The position numbers and the translations under genes were made by a program. From Eukaryota sp. TZLM1-RC (lineage: Eukaryota > Metamonada: BaSk clade), in contig JAUPSS010000005.1 of the NCBI GenBank assembly GCA_040285825.1, positions 930,001-994,000 on the forward strand: DNA of 64,000 nt, in the 5' to 3' direction. The notes beneath the pieces are model-generated. The model searched no databases, was not told the origin of the DNA, and was given only the letters and a program-made list of their open reading frames with translations. How positions within the stretch are numbered: the stretch's first letter is position 1; every line of letters starts with the position of its first letter. This document shows, in pieces, positions 22,541-32,244 of this stretch.

Positions 22541-22685
22541 TGTTGTTGTTGTTGAACTCAAATTGAATTAGTACTTGTCTTTGTATTTCGACTGATGACG
22601 TGATACTCATTTATGAATGAGTTTTATTAATAAACAACAGATTTCTCTTTCTCCCCTTCGTGTGTTCATCTGCCTAACGGCATCA
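22541..22685 (+). repeat. 3' LTR of GOL copy 1 (145 bp)
   Basis: It has the same termini as the 5' LTR, with one extra GTT unit and several substitutions near its start. Confidence 0.92.
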
Positions 22686-22847
22686 GAAGTGGGTTTCACA
22701 TATTTAGTAATTTTATATTTTTCGCCAGCAAAAAGTAGATTATTCATATGAATTAATGAAATGTTCGTTAGAAGAATTATAGGGGCCAATGGACACGGCG
22801 TCTAAAATAGTAAAACTACCAATTCAAACAGGAACAACCACATGTAA

Positions 22848-22891
22848 CATCAACATGGAGATTATTCAGGACCTTTCCCAATTACCGAAAT
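22848..22891 (+). pseudogene. gypsy family-I pol fragment, left of NL1 copy 1
   Basis: One frame reads HGDYSGPFPITE, the GPF module of a gypsy integrase. It continues without a gap at 27214 (IVSNSTVNITNLCTGT) if NL1 copy 1 and one target duplicate are removed. Copy A has the corresponding HGSWNGPFLVID. Confidence 0.78.
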
Positions 22892-22976
22892 TTTTTTTTC
22901 TCCCTCCCTTGGTCAACCTTCTCATATTTCACTTTCTGTCACGGCGTCAGAATCGTACTTTTTCTCTGTCAAAACG

Positions 22977-25900
22977 ATGCCATTGGCTGATAGTGACTCT
23001 GATACTGATTGGAACGCCCGAGTAAAGATTCTACCAGTCAGACCAAGCTCATCATCTTCACTTCTCCACTCTCCCCACAATACAAGCTATGCTCGAAATT
23101 CATCTCAAAAAAATTTCAATTCAAAAACTGATCATTGTACCAGAAAAAACTCACAAAAACCACAATTACGATCCTTACGTTCTGTTGCGCGTTATATAAA
23201 CAACTCCGTTTCTCGAAATTTGTTTGCTCCAGCTGAAATCGGAAAAAGTCAAAAATCTGTTTCTACCTTTAACTCACCAATTGACAAAATAGAAATAACT
23301 GAAAAAATGAAACCATTACTATTAAAAACTGGAAAAGTTCATTCTCAGAGTTGTGGCAAATGTCGTCAACCGGGACATAACGTTAAAACATGTCCCCAAA
23401 TAAAACAAGAACAATTAAAAGCTCGTGCTGCATCTGCTGATTTGAAACAATCCCTCTCTTCGTTACCCATAAATGATGATAATTCTGATCAAGAAATACC
23501 AGCAATAGTACCTATAAATTTATCCATTGATTCTCCGAATAATAAGTGTATATTTTGTACCAAAAATTTGGGCATTAATTCTTCTGGCCGACCATTACGT
23601 TTTTGCGAATCATGTAAAGTTGTTGATTCCTTGAGGCCTCCAATACGTGTTCCATCACATGTAAGTCCTCTTTCTTGCATCCCCTTTTCGATTAGTTTTC
23701 GAAAATTTACCACCAATTTAAAAAAAGGCATATGGGATGTAACACCGCTATGGAAATTTTTTTTGCTTAAAGATAAAAAATTATTGTCATCAAAATCAAA
23801 ATTTCGTCCTTCAGTAATGAAGAAAGAAAAAATTGTTCGAAAATTAGCTTTAAAGGGACGCTATAATTCCGCTAAGCAATGCCTGTTTTCCTCTGAACTT
23901 GCAGAATGTAATGAGAATACTGTTGCTCAACTAAAGAGTCTCCATCCTGTTGCAAATTTTAAGTGCCCTAAACCTAATAATGTAAGTTATTGGGAGCAAA
24001 ATCCCGTAACTAATGATGAACTAATTAAATTGATAAACCACTTACCATCTGGAAAAGCGCCTGGTCCATCAATGATCACTTTTGACATGTTAAAATCCAC
24101 GATAAACCAATGTCCTGAATGTATTGATGATTTGGTTTTCTTTTTCAACAAAATTTTAACATTAAAAATCAAGCTTCCATCTGAAATGACAAGTTCACGC
24201 TTAATTGCTTTAAAAAAGAATGAATCAAAAATAAGGCCAATTGCAATTGGTGAATCTTTGTCTCGTATTCTTGCTTCAGCTGTGTTTGGCAGGATTGGTA
24301 AAAAGGCTAAAGATTTTTTTAGTCCTTTCCAATTTGGAATTAAAACAGTTGATGGTGCATCTTCTGCAGCACTCTCTTCTGATGTCTTTTTTAATTCCAA
24401 TACTTCGAATTATATTTTTAATTTGGATTTTAAAAACGCTTTCAATGCAGTGAAGAGGTCGTCCATCTTGCCCTTGCTTCAAACTCATTTTCCAGAAGCT
24501 GAGTCGTTCTTTTACAATTTTTATGGCTCACAGTCAACTCTTGTTTATGAGGAATTCAATCTAATATCATCATCTGGTGTCAAACAAGGTGATCCATTAG
24601 GTCCTTTCTTTTTCTGTCTTGCTATCCATCCTTTAATGTGTGAATTAAAACAAGAATTTCCAGATGTTCATATAACTGCTTATATGGATGACATATCAAT
24701 AATTGGTCCAATTGATTCATTGAGAACAATTGCTGAAATTGTTCAACAGCGCTATTAAGAAATTGGTCTTTCTCTAAATATTTCCAAATGTTTATTGATT
24801 GGTAGAGAGCCTGCTGATTTCATTATTGATGGTCAAAGTGTTCCTTTTATCAATTATTTTGAATCAGGATTTCGTTTTTTAGGTTGTTATTTAGGCAACT
24901 TTGATGAAATTCGAAATCAACTTTCCTCTCTTTTGGATAATTTTGAAGAAGAATTGATGGTTCTTTCAGATTTAAATATTGAAAAACATCTTAAATTTTT
25001 CTTCCTCAGAATTTGTTATTCAGGGAAATTTACTCATATTTTACGATCAACATCACCATCTATTTCTCTCGAATTTTGCAGAATTTTTAATGAATTAAGA
25101 ACAAAATTTTTGGCTAATTTGCTCGATATTGATTCTTCTTTTTTACGTAGTCATATTTTTTGTAGCACAGAATTGGGAGGCCTGGATTTTCACAAATCAA
25201 AATATTTGTGTAAAGCCGCATTCATTGGTGGAGGAAAAAATTTCGTTTTTGAATTTTTGAAACGTTTTCCTGAAAACCAGCATTTGATAGAATGTTGTGT
25301 TAGTGACTATTTAGTGTCCTTGCAGAGTGAAATTGAATGCATCTCTTCTCACATATGGTCCAAATGCTTTCCTGCTGATATTCAAGAAATTCCACCCAGG
25401 AGTTTGATTTCCTTGAAATTTGCATATGCTAAATTGCAGAAAAAGATATTAAAAGTTTTTGAAAACTTGGATTTCACTGTTCGTCTTAGCTTGGCTAAAG
25501 AAAAGAATCCCGTTTTTGCAAACTTTTTAATTGACCTCAAGGATAGTAGCTCAAGTTGTCTTATTTCCCAGATTCCAAATGTATATGGTCTATTATTAAA
25601 TGATCATCAATGGACAACTGCCTTCAGGATGAGGTGTTTCCTGTGGCCATGTAGTGTGCCAAATGATTTGATTTGTCGTTGTGGTCAGCTCATTAATCTG
25701 AATCATTTATTTAATTGCAAATTTAATATTACATATCGCTCAGTTGTTCACGATGCTGTTAGAGACCAACTATACCCTATGTGCAAAAGCCATCACATTG
25801 AAGCTTTTGTTGAACCACTTGTGCGAAGGTTGTCATCTGAAAATGAAAATGAAAATACTTTTGGGAAACGCCGTGCTGATTTAATTACCCCTGCGTCTGA

Positions 25901-26315
25901 TGGTGTTATTGAAGTTGTTGATGTTGTCACTGTTGATGTTTGTAAAGACTCAGCAATTGACTTTGCTAAAAGAGATGAAACTCCACTTTGCTTTGCTGAA
26001 AAGAGCAAAATCAAAAAGTACAATGAACCCTTATCTCAGCTAGGACGTGTTGAGCATGTTAAGTATCAGTTGGTTCCATTTGCTGTTTCTCTTTTTGGTA
26101 ACATTGGAATATCTGGCATTAAATTTCTTGAAGGTTTCAGAAGTTTAATAAAAGAAAGAGCAGGAAAAGAATTGAACTTCAATTTCTGGCACAATAGAAT
26201 TGTTTTCAGTATTCTTAAAGCAATTCCAGAAATGTTGACCAAAGCACTGTTACAATTAGGAATAGAGTATGAAAATCGCGCGCTTAAAAGATTTGATGAT
26301 GTTGATGCGTGTATT
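22977..26315 (+). pseudogene. NL1 copy 1 polyprotein: CCHC knuckle, RT, restriction-like endonuclease
   Basis: The frame is about 1,110 codons from the ATG at 22977 and is broken by one TAA at 24756-24758, where copies 2 and 3 have GAA. Order: CGKCRQPGHNVKTC knuckle (about residues 125-138), CIFC...CESC four-Cys motif (about 188-211), GKAPGPS (about 360), motif A IFNLDFKNAFN (about 480), motif B SSGVKQGDPLG, catalytic YMDD (about 573), CRCGQLINLNHLFNC finger (near 25680), and the endonuclease GKRRADLITP...VVDVVTVD (near 25860). The R2-type layout has an unusual N-terminal knuckle. The last residues (EDIDF-stop) resume at 27147 after the nested GOL element. Confidence 0.93.
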
Positions 26316-26454
26316 TGATGCCGTTAGGCAGATGAACACACGAAGGAGAGAGAGAAATCTAACTTTATTAATAAAACTGATTCATAAACGAGTATCACGT
26401 CATCAGTCAAAATACAAAGATACCTACTAATTCAATTTAAGTTCGACAACAACA

Positions 26455-26962
26455 CTACTTTTTCCCATTTCTCTGAGGACAAATACAGTACTGGCTCAAT
26501 AGAGGGAAGATATGGGGTTTGTTAAATTCTCCGGTGCATCGTTGGTATGAGAACGTTGGAGACCTACTGGAAGAATTCCTCTGGCAAATCGGTTCAGAAA
26601 AGCTATGTCTGGCAACTTCAGTCCGGAAGCCCTACTCTTTACCTAGAGGAAACGTCGCAGGTAACAGGACATGCGTTCTCGGACGTCACCAATACGGACA
26701 TCAAGCTTCAGTTCTGACATAGCCAGACTAAAATCTTCGTACGTGACGAACGATACGACAGATTGTAGATGTCTGAGAAGAACATCGTCACTGGATGAGA
26801 CGTCGGATTTCTGGAGAGATAGGACTCTAACAGAAAAGAATCGACCAAGAGTCTTGCTGGAACAAGCTCTTTCTTAGGAGTCACCGAAGAATAAATCTTT
26901 CACTCTTGTAGGAACAAGAGAACACTTTCAACTTTCATGGAAGAAAGAGACGTCAGGTTAAC
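26455..26962 (-). pseudogene. GOL copy 3 gag, truncated
   Basis: Homology to the 251-codon Gag is seen on the minus strand from its ATG near 26975 down to the middle, then a deletion, then the last 15 codons. An early frameshift is also present. It has no coding capacity for a complete Gag, but the LTRs, primer site and purine tract remain. Confidence 0.8.
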
Positions 26963-26990
26963 AGAGGGAACAGTCATCTGAAATAAGAAG

Positions 26991-27003
26991 GGCCAATAAT
27001 TAT
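26991..27003 (-). other. putative primer-binding site of GOL copy 3
   Basis: On the minus strand ATAATTATTGGCC follows the 5' LTR (27004-27142) directly, the same as in the other copies. Confidence 0.6.
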
Positions 27004-27213
27004 TGATGCCGTTAGGCAGATGAACACACGAAGGAGAGAGAGAAATCTAACTTTATTAATAAAACTGATTCATAAACGAGTATCACGTCATCAGTCAAAA
27101 TACAAAGATACCTACTAATTCAATTTAAGTTCGACAACAACATATTGAGGATATTGATTTCTAGTTTTTTGTTTAATGTTTTGTTAGCGTTGAAAATAAA
27201 TTTATCCTAAAAA

Positions 27214-27616
27214 AATTACCGAAATCGTATCTAATTCGACTGTGAATATTACGAATCTTTGCACCGGTACGATTGTACAAGCTAGCGTCAAACATCTAGC
27301 ACCCTGGTACTCTAGCCTGTCCACCAAGGATGAGTTCCACTCATGGGTCGCTGCAGGTGATGTCGAAAAACACATCATTGAAAAAGTGCTCGGTCAGGAC
27401 GGTGACTTTTGCCAAATGCAATGGCCTGGAAAAGAGATCACAACTGAACACATGTCTACAGTCCAAAATACTGCGGCGTATAAAGACTTCATCAAGACTT
27501 CAAAAGTACGTCGCCGTACTAAATCCGCTCCTCCCAAGAAGCGTACCAATTCCATTAGTTCACCTCCTGTGACTCGAGCTTCCATGGCACGTCGCTGGAA
27601 AGAGAAGAAAAGGCAG
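27214..27616 (+). pseudogene. gypsy family-I integrase C-terminus with chromodomain-like tail
   Basis: From the NL1 junction the frame reads through TVNITNLCTGTIV to AAGDVEKHIIEKVLG and CQMQWPGKEITTEHM. It ends in a basic tail at 27620-27622, within the first bases of the LTR. It parallels the tail of gypsy A (AAGDSEKHVIEKIL and VQWFGGETTEEP). The rest of the element is absent. Confidence 0.82.
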
Positions 27617-27759
27617 TGTTAGTCTTGAATAGTATTTATTGTTTAATTATATAGTTTATTAGTATTCCGCCTATTAGTTTAAGAAGAGAGAATACAATTG
27701 CTCTTCGTAATAAATTACACTACTGTTACATTACACTGTATGAATTCTAACTCACAACA
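27617..27759 (+). repeat. 3' LTR of gypsy family I (143 bp)
   Basis: TGTTAGTCTTG opens directly after a purine-rich run (AAGAAAAGGCAG), and the sequence closes with CTCACAACA. The position right behind the pol tail and the TG...CA ends support the call. No second copy is in the window for comparison. Confidence 0.7.
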
Positions 27760-27989
27760 GGCAAGACCATCAATAGAAGTCTAGGATGTTGAGTTGTGGG
27801 ATAAAGTCCATCAAATATACAAATATCTTTTTCACTTTTTTTAAAAACCTGGAATATTTATTGAGATAAAAAACCCATCTAGAATTCAATATCCTCCAAA
27901 CAAGCGTCACTATTACTGAACCTACTCACAGCATTTCGTTCATATTCTATACCAATAGCTAAAAGAGCTTTAGAAATTATTGTTGGGAT

Positions 27990-28504
27990 TTTTTTTTAAA
28001 ATTTAATTTTATTCTAAACCTATAAATCAACATCTAAAAAATCCATCTCTCCCAAAACAAAAACACTAGATGCAACTCTCTCATAGTGAGATCCAAGAGA
28101 AAGCAAAGCATCAGAAACCATCTTCAACATCCCCTTAAAAATAGAAAACACAATTCTATTTTGCCAAAACAATCTGTTGAAATTTCTGCCAGTTCTTCTC
28201 TTTACAATCATTTCAAAATCATCCAAAAAACGTAAAGCAGTTGGTGCAAGTGAACCAAAAAGGGAAAATACAAATGGATACAAATTGTATTTTGCATGCT
28301 GTAACTGGCCAATTTGGACAAAGGTTCATTGTATTTTTTGAATTTAAAATTTTCAGCATTTGAAAGGGGATTATGAATTTCAGAATTAACAAGCCTTTCA
28401 TTTGAGGCATTACAAGGATCAACAGACATTACATCCAATAAAATGAAGCTTCCATCTAATCCAGGTAATATGACATCACCTCTATTATTCATATGAAAAT
28501 GTTT
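27990..28504 (-). mobile_element. NL2 3'-end insertion inside NL1 copy 3
   Basis: A 5'-truncated NL2 copy of about 515 bp is flanked by TGTTGGGAT (27981-27989 and 28505-28513). It ends in an A-run (T-run on the plus strand at 27990). The coding part begins in the endonuclease region (NNRGDVILPGLDGSFILLDV), has a frameshift near 28310, and continues through SLFGSLAPTALRFL and WQNRIVFSIFKG to the family C-terminus GEMDFLDVDL. Confidence 0.92.
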
Positions 28505-28513
28505 GTTGGGATA

Positions 28514-30046
28514 GACTTGAAAATGTCAAAACAATTCTATTTAATCAGAAAGTGGAGTTCATTGTTTTACCAGACCTATGCAGTAACACTTTCTCAAAAT
28601 TTTAAAAAAAAGTGCAACCCTGAAGGTACAATATTGCCAAAAAGAGGAATTGCAAACGGCACAAACTGATATTTCACATGTTCCACTCTACCTAACTGTG
28701 CCAAAGGTTCTTCATATTTTTTATCTTCTTTTTTCGGCGTTAGATATCGGCGAATCAGCGGAATACACTGAACGAGCAGCAGAAGTTTTGCAAACATCAA
28801 TTGAGACAACATCTACAACATTGAGAACACCATCGATCCTTGGAGCTACTAAATCTGCCCTTCTTTTACCAAAGGAATCATCAGTTTGATCTGAAGACAG
28901 CTTACGTACTAGTGGCTCAATAAATGCCTCTATATTGAAACTTTTGCACATGGCATATAATTGATCACGAACTGAGTCATGAACAATTGAGCAATAAGTT
29001 ATAAAATACTTACAGTTCAAAATATGGGAAAGCGTAACAACACTCTTGCAGCGACAAATTAAATCATTTGGTAATGAGCAAGGCCATAGAAAACATCTCA
29101 TTCTCATTGCAGTGGTCCATTGGTGATCATTAAGTAGAAGGCCATAAATGTTGGGAATTTGGGAGATTAGGCATCTTGAGCAACTGTCTTCAAGATCAAT
29201 CAAAAAGTTTGCAAAAACGGGATTTTTTTCCTTAGCCAAGCTAAGACGTACAATATAATCCAAGTTTTCTAAAACTTTCAAGATTTTTTTCTGCAATTTT
29301 GCAAAAGTCAGTGGTAAGGAGAGCAAGCTTCTTGAAGGAAGTTCCACAATATCAGAGGGGAAACATTTAGCCCAAATATTGGGTGAAAGAGTTTCAATTT
29401 CCTGTTGCAAAGAAATAAGATAAGAGCTGCCACAATTTTCAATGAGATGAAGTTTTTCAGGTAAACGATTCACAAATTCATAAATAAAATTCTTTCCACC
29501 TCCAATAAAGGCAGCTTTACAAAAGTAGCTTGATTTATGAAAATCAACACCACCAAAATTTGTACCACAAAAAATGTGGCTTCGTAACTGAGATGCATCA
29601 ATTTCCAATAATTTTGCTAAAAAATTGGTTCTTTGTTCATTAAAAATGCGACAAAACTCCAAAGAAATTGATGGTGATGTTGATCTCAAAATATGAGTAA
29701 ATTTTCCCGAATAACAGATTTTTAAGAAACAGAATTTCAAATGTTTCTCAATATTTAAATTTTCTATTGATTCTAATTCATTTCCAAATTGAGTCAACAG
29801 AGTCGAAAGTTGGCCTTTCACTTCATCAATATTTCCGAGATAACAACCCAAAAAACGAAAACCAGACTGATCATAATTGATAAAGGGGACATTGACATCA
29901 TTAATGAAAAAATCAATTGGTTCATGGCCAATAATCAAACATTTGGAGATATTCAATGAGAGACCAATATCTTCATAACGCTGTTGAATTAAAGTTGCTA
30001 TTTGTTTCAGAATTGTAATAGGAGCAATTACAGAAATGTCATCCAT
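28514..30046 (-). pseudogene. NL1 copy 3, RT C-terminal part to endonuclease
   Basis: An open stretch of about 440 codons starts at the catalytic YMDD (MDDISVIAP at 30046). It keeps GCYLGNIDE, LRSTSPSISLEF, the CRCKSVVTLSHILNC finger and GKRRADLVAP, ending in a frameshift near 28721. The last part continues to the nested NL2 insertion and on to 27850. The two aspartates of the YMDD box are kept here, whereas copy 2 lost them. Confidence 0.88.
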
Positions 30047-30412
30047 ACAATGTCATTCATTACATGATGCTGTTAGAGACACTGTTTTCAATATGGCACA
30101 AACTGCAAGGATATCGTGTATCAAAGAGCCCCTGCTGAAGGAAACACTTTCTCTGAATAATTTTGGTTTTGATGATAGAGGTGATGTATACTGTGATTGG
30201 ATTGATAATTCTGAAGCTATTGTTGACTTTGTTTCATGTAATGTTGCAAACGATACTTTGGTTCACAGAAGAAAACTTAATCCTGTGGCTGCTCTGGATT
30301 TTAAAGCAAAAGAAAAACATAGAAAATATGATAAAGAAATTGAAGATGCAAATGTCGATAGAAATACACAGCTGGGTTTTATTGCTTTCCCATTTTCGAT
30401 AAATGGAAGATT
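30047..30412 (+). pseudogene. inverted NL4-type fragment replacing the NL1 RT core
   Basis: This plus-strand frame reads LHDAVRDTVFNMAQTARISC, FDDRGDVYCDWIDNSEAIVD and KHRKYDKEIEDA, a restriction-like endonuclease domain of a different family. It sits exactly where the NL1 segment between IALKKINPK-IRPIA and AYMDD should be, and in the opposite direction. Confidence 0.8.
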
Positions 30413-31412
30413 ATTGCAATTGGACGGATTTTGGATTGATTTTTTTGAGGGCAATTAAGCGAGCACTGGTCATCTCAAAAGGGACTTTAATTTTTAACGT
30501 AAGAAGATTGTTGAAAAAAAGAACAAGATCATCAGCAATTTCAGGACATTGTCCAACAGCTGATTTGATCATGTCAAAATTCAACAAAGATGGCCCAGGG
30601 GCTTTTCCAGTAGGCACTTGCTGAATCAGTTTCAATACCTCTGAAGCATTGACAGGATTTTGCAGCCAATAATCAACTGAATCTGGTTTAGTACAATGAA
30701 ATTTTCTTCTGGATGAAGATGATTCAATTGGAACAATGTGCTTTCATTACATTCAGCTAAATCAGAAGAGAATAGACATTGTTTTGCAGATCCAAAACGT
30801 CCTTTTAAAGCTAATTTTCTCACTGATTTTTCTTTCGAAAAAACATTTTTTTAAAATCTGATTTTTTCGATAAAAGTTTTTTATCTTTTTTCAGAAAAAA
30901 TTTCCAAATAGGCGGAACATCCCATAATCCTTTACGGAGATTTTCAGTAAAAGCACGAAGAACAACAGCAAAAGGTATCGAAGCCAACGGACTAAGCTGA
31001 GCAGGAACACGAATGGGACAACGTAGCTGGTCAGCAGCAACACAAGAATCACAAAAAAGTAAAGGTCGACCAGAATCATTGACAGCAACAAGCTTTCGAC
31101 AAAAAACACATTTTTATCATCTTTTTGAACTTCTTTGTTAGAAGTGTTATCGGGAATCTCACTTAAAAATTCATTTTCAGGATTGTGTGATAACGAAAAA
31201 TTTAAATCAGCAGTTGCAGCACGAGCATTAAGTTTTTCCTTTTGAATAAGCGGACAAGTTGCAATGTTATGTCCGGATTTTCGAAATTTACTACATTTGC
31301 GGTGTGGTTTAGAAAAATTTTCATTTAAATTTTTTTCCAATAATTTTCCAGCATAGAGTGACAGGTGGGGAGAATGAGAACGATTGGTGGTTGAGGAGGT
31401 TGGTTTGTCAAC
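30413..31412 (-). pseudogene. NL1 copy 3, N-terminal part
   Basis: Minus-strand fragments read the zinc knuckle region with Cys changed to Phe (CSKFRKSGHNIATC near 31290), the FFVESLLL/four-Cys region out of frame, ALKGRFGSAKQCLFSSDLAE near 30800 and QQVPTGKAPGPS near 30610. Frameshifts match several of those in copy 2, so copies 2 and 3 share a defective ancestor. Confidence 0.82.
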
Positions 31413-31423
31413 ATCTTTTTCAC

Positions 31424-31690
31424 CCAATAATTAAACAGTACTCAAACCTACCAAACAAGAATTCATCAGACATAAGGAGTTATTTCGGAAAAACAATTGC
31501 AAATAACTAATTTTTCAAAAAATAGGCACAATTTTTTGACTGATATGGAGATATAAAGTTTGAGGTTTGTTACAATGTTGATTGAAACAAATCAAAATCA
31601 ACAAAACACTTGCTGAAAATTGATTTAGTGTTGAGATTAAAGTCGTTATCAGTGATTTGAATGAGCTTTTGGTAAGTGCTGTATGCTACA
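31424..31690. other. target flank, no gene recognised
   Basis: AT-rich sequence between NL1 copy 3 and the EF-hand remnant. Confidence 0.45.
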
Positions 31691-31808
31691 CATGACAGAG
31701 ATAGTATTGACCATTGAGCAAATTAAGGAACTTTACACAAAATTGATGGGAACAAGACTCATTCTACACAATCAGCAAGATCTGTATACAATTGGTTAAA
31801 TTGATAAA

Positions 31809-31837
31809 CTGCGGTGAAACAACACTTATGTTCATAC
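31809..31837 (-). other. 29-nt intron in EF-hand copy 1
   Basis: It starts GTATGAAC and ends TTCACCGCAG. Splicing gives DGSGVINF, restoring the aromatic residue expected after the EF loop. Confidence 0.65.
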
Positions 31838-31899
31838 AATTGATGACTCCTGATCCATCAAAATCAACATTGTTGATGATGTCATCAAGCTTCTTTTCA

Positions 31900-31924
31900 C
31901 TGAGGTTAGACTAAATAGACATAC
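31900..31924 (-). other. 25-nt intron in EF-hand copy 1
   Basis: GTATGTCTATTTAGTCTAAC then CTCAG: a canonical donor, a CTAAC branch box and a CAG acceptor within 25 bases. It carries an in-frame stop. The sister copy has a 24-nt counterpart at the same codon. Confidence 0.85.
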
Positions 31925-32097
31925 TTTATGTTCAGGTCCAAGTCAAGAACAAACTTCCTGAAGGCGGAGACCTTAAGGAAGTTGTCCTCATTCTTCTCCA
32001 ACATGTGATACATTTCAAGTACTTGATTCTCGTCATCGCTTTCGTACAGAAGTGCAGCGATGTCAACAAATTGTTGGAAAGAAATGTTTCCAGTCAA

Positions 32098-32230
32098 ATT
32101 TTAAATTAAATAAATTATAAATAAATAATAAATAATTATATAATATAATATAATATAATATATATTATTATTATAATTATTATTATATATAATAAATTAT
32201 ATTTATTATTTATTTAAATTTTATTTGTTG
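32098..32230. repeat. AT palindromic insertion flanked by an 11-bp repeat
   Basis: An AT-only, hairpin-capable tract lies between two copies of CAGTCAAATTT (about 32089-32099 and 32231-32241). It marks the left edge of the DNA that splits the EF-hand gene. It may be a small foldback element. Confidence 0.6.
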
Positions 32231-32244
32231 TCAGTCAAATTTAT

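Larger units (their letters stand above)
21577..22685 (+). mobile_element. gag-only LTR retrotransposon GOL, copy 1
   Basis: Two LTRs of 141 and 145 bp enclose a single gag gene. The 4-bp target duplication is GAAG (21573-21576 and 22686-22689). A 13-nt putative primer site follows the 5' LTR, and a purine-rich tract (AGAAAAGGGGGAAAAAGTAG) precedes the 3' LTR. No protease, RT or integrase is present in the 1.1 kb. The LTRs differ at several positions, so this copy is older than copy 2. Confidence 0.93.
21265..22847 (-). pseudogene. NL3 copy interrupted by a gag-only LTR element
   Basis: The C-terminal block (SLFGSLGNAAMGFLEDFVVV, NGVYWQNRI) reads on the minus strand from about 21576 down to 21302 and ends ...EDVKF-TAG. 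The upstream part lies at 22690-22847 (KITKYVKP near 22720; the GSFTILDA counterpart near 22820). The two halves join when the element at 21577-22685 plus one GAAG duplicate is removed, matching the continuous NL3 copy at 36830. Confidence 0.82.
26316..27142 (-). mobile_element. GOL copy 3, internally deleted
   Basis: Two 139-bp LTRs that look the same by eye (26316-26454 and 27004-27142) flank a shortened gag. The target duplication is TATT (26312-26315 and 27143-27146). The insertion splits the last codons of NL1 copy 1 (DACI / EDIDF). The gag has lost about 270 bp between the counterpart of GLQRS and that of TNDAP near 26545, which removes the zinc knuckle. Confidence 0.92.
22892..27213 (+). 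mobile_element. NL1 non-LTR retrotransposon, copy 1 (full length, carries a nested GOL element)
   Basis: The element starts with a T-run and ends in CCTAAAAAA. It is flanked by AATTACCGAAAT at 22880-22891 and 27214-27225; the first A bases are ambiguous with the tail. Without the nested GOL element it is about 3.5 kb, the full length of the family. It sits inside the pol gene of a gypsy family-I element. Confidence 0.92.
27836..31412 (-). mobile_element. NL1 non-LTR retrotransposon, copy 3 (chimeric)
   Basis: It is flanked by the 11-bp duplication ATCTTTTTCAC (27825-27835 and 31413-31423). The 3' end, at the left, has the A-tail seen as a T-run near 27836. The 5' end is slightly truncated in the N-terminal region. 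An NL2 copy is inserted at 27990-28504. The central RT is replaced by an inverted NL4 piece at 30047-30412. Confidence 0.9.
31760..32097 (-). pseudogene. EF-hand (calmodulin/centrin-like) gene, C-terminal half of a split gene
   Basis: The minus strand reads TGNISFQQFVDIAALLYESD (third EF-like unit), then a helix ending VLDLDLNI. A 25-nt intron (31900-31924) follows, then EKKLDDIINNVDFDGSGVIN, with a canonical EF loop D-x-D-G-x-G-x-I, and a 29-nt intron (31809-31837). The very end is out of step with the sister copy at 59112, so it is decayed. The left part of the same gene lies 4 kb away at 36101-36303. Calcium sensing is the family role. Confidence 0.82.

Noticed and set aside
24750-24765. 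TAA as a reassigned sense codon
   Set aside because: Host genes here end with TAA or TAG and keep none inside, and the other NL1 copies have GAA. A nonsense mutation explains it.
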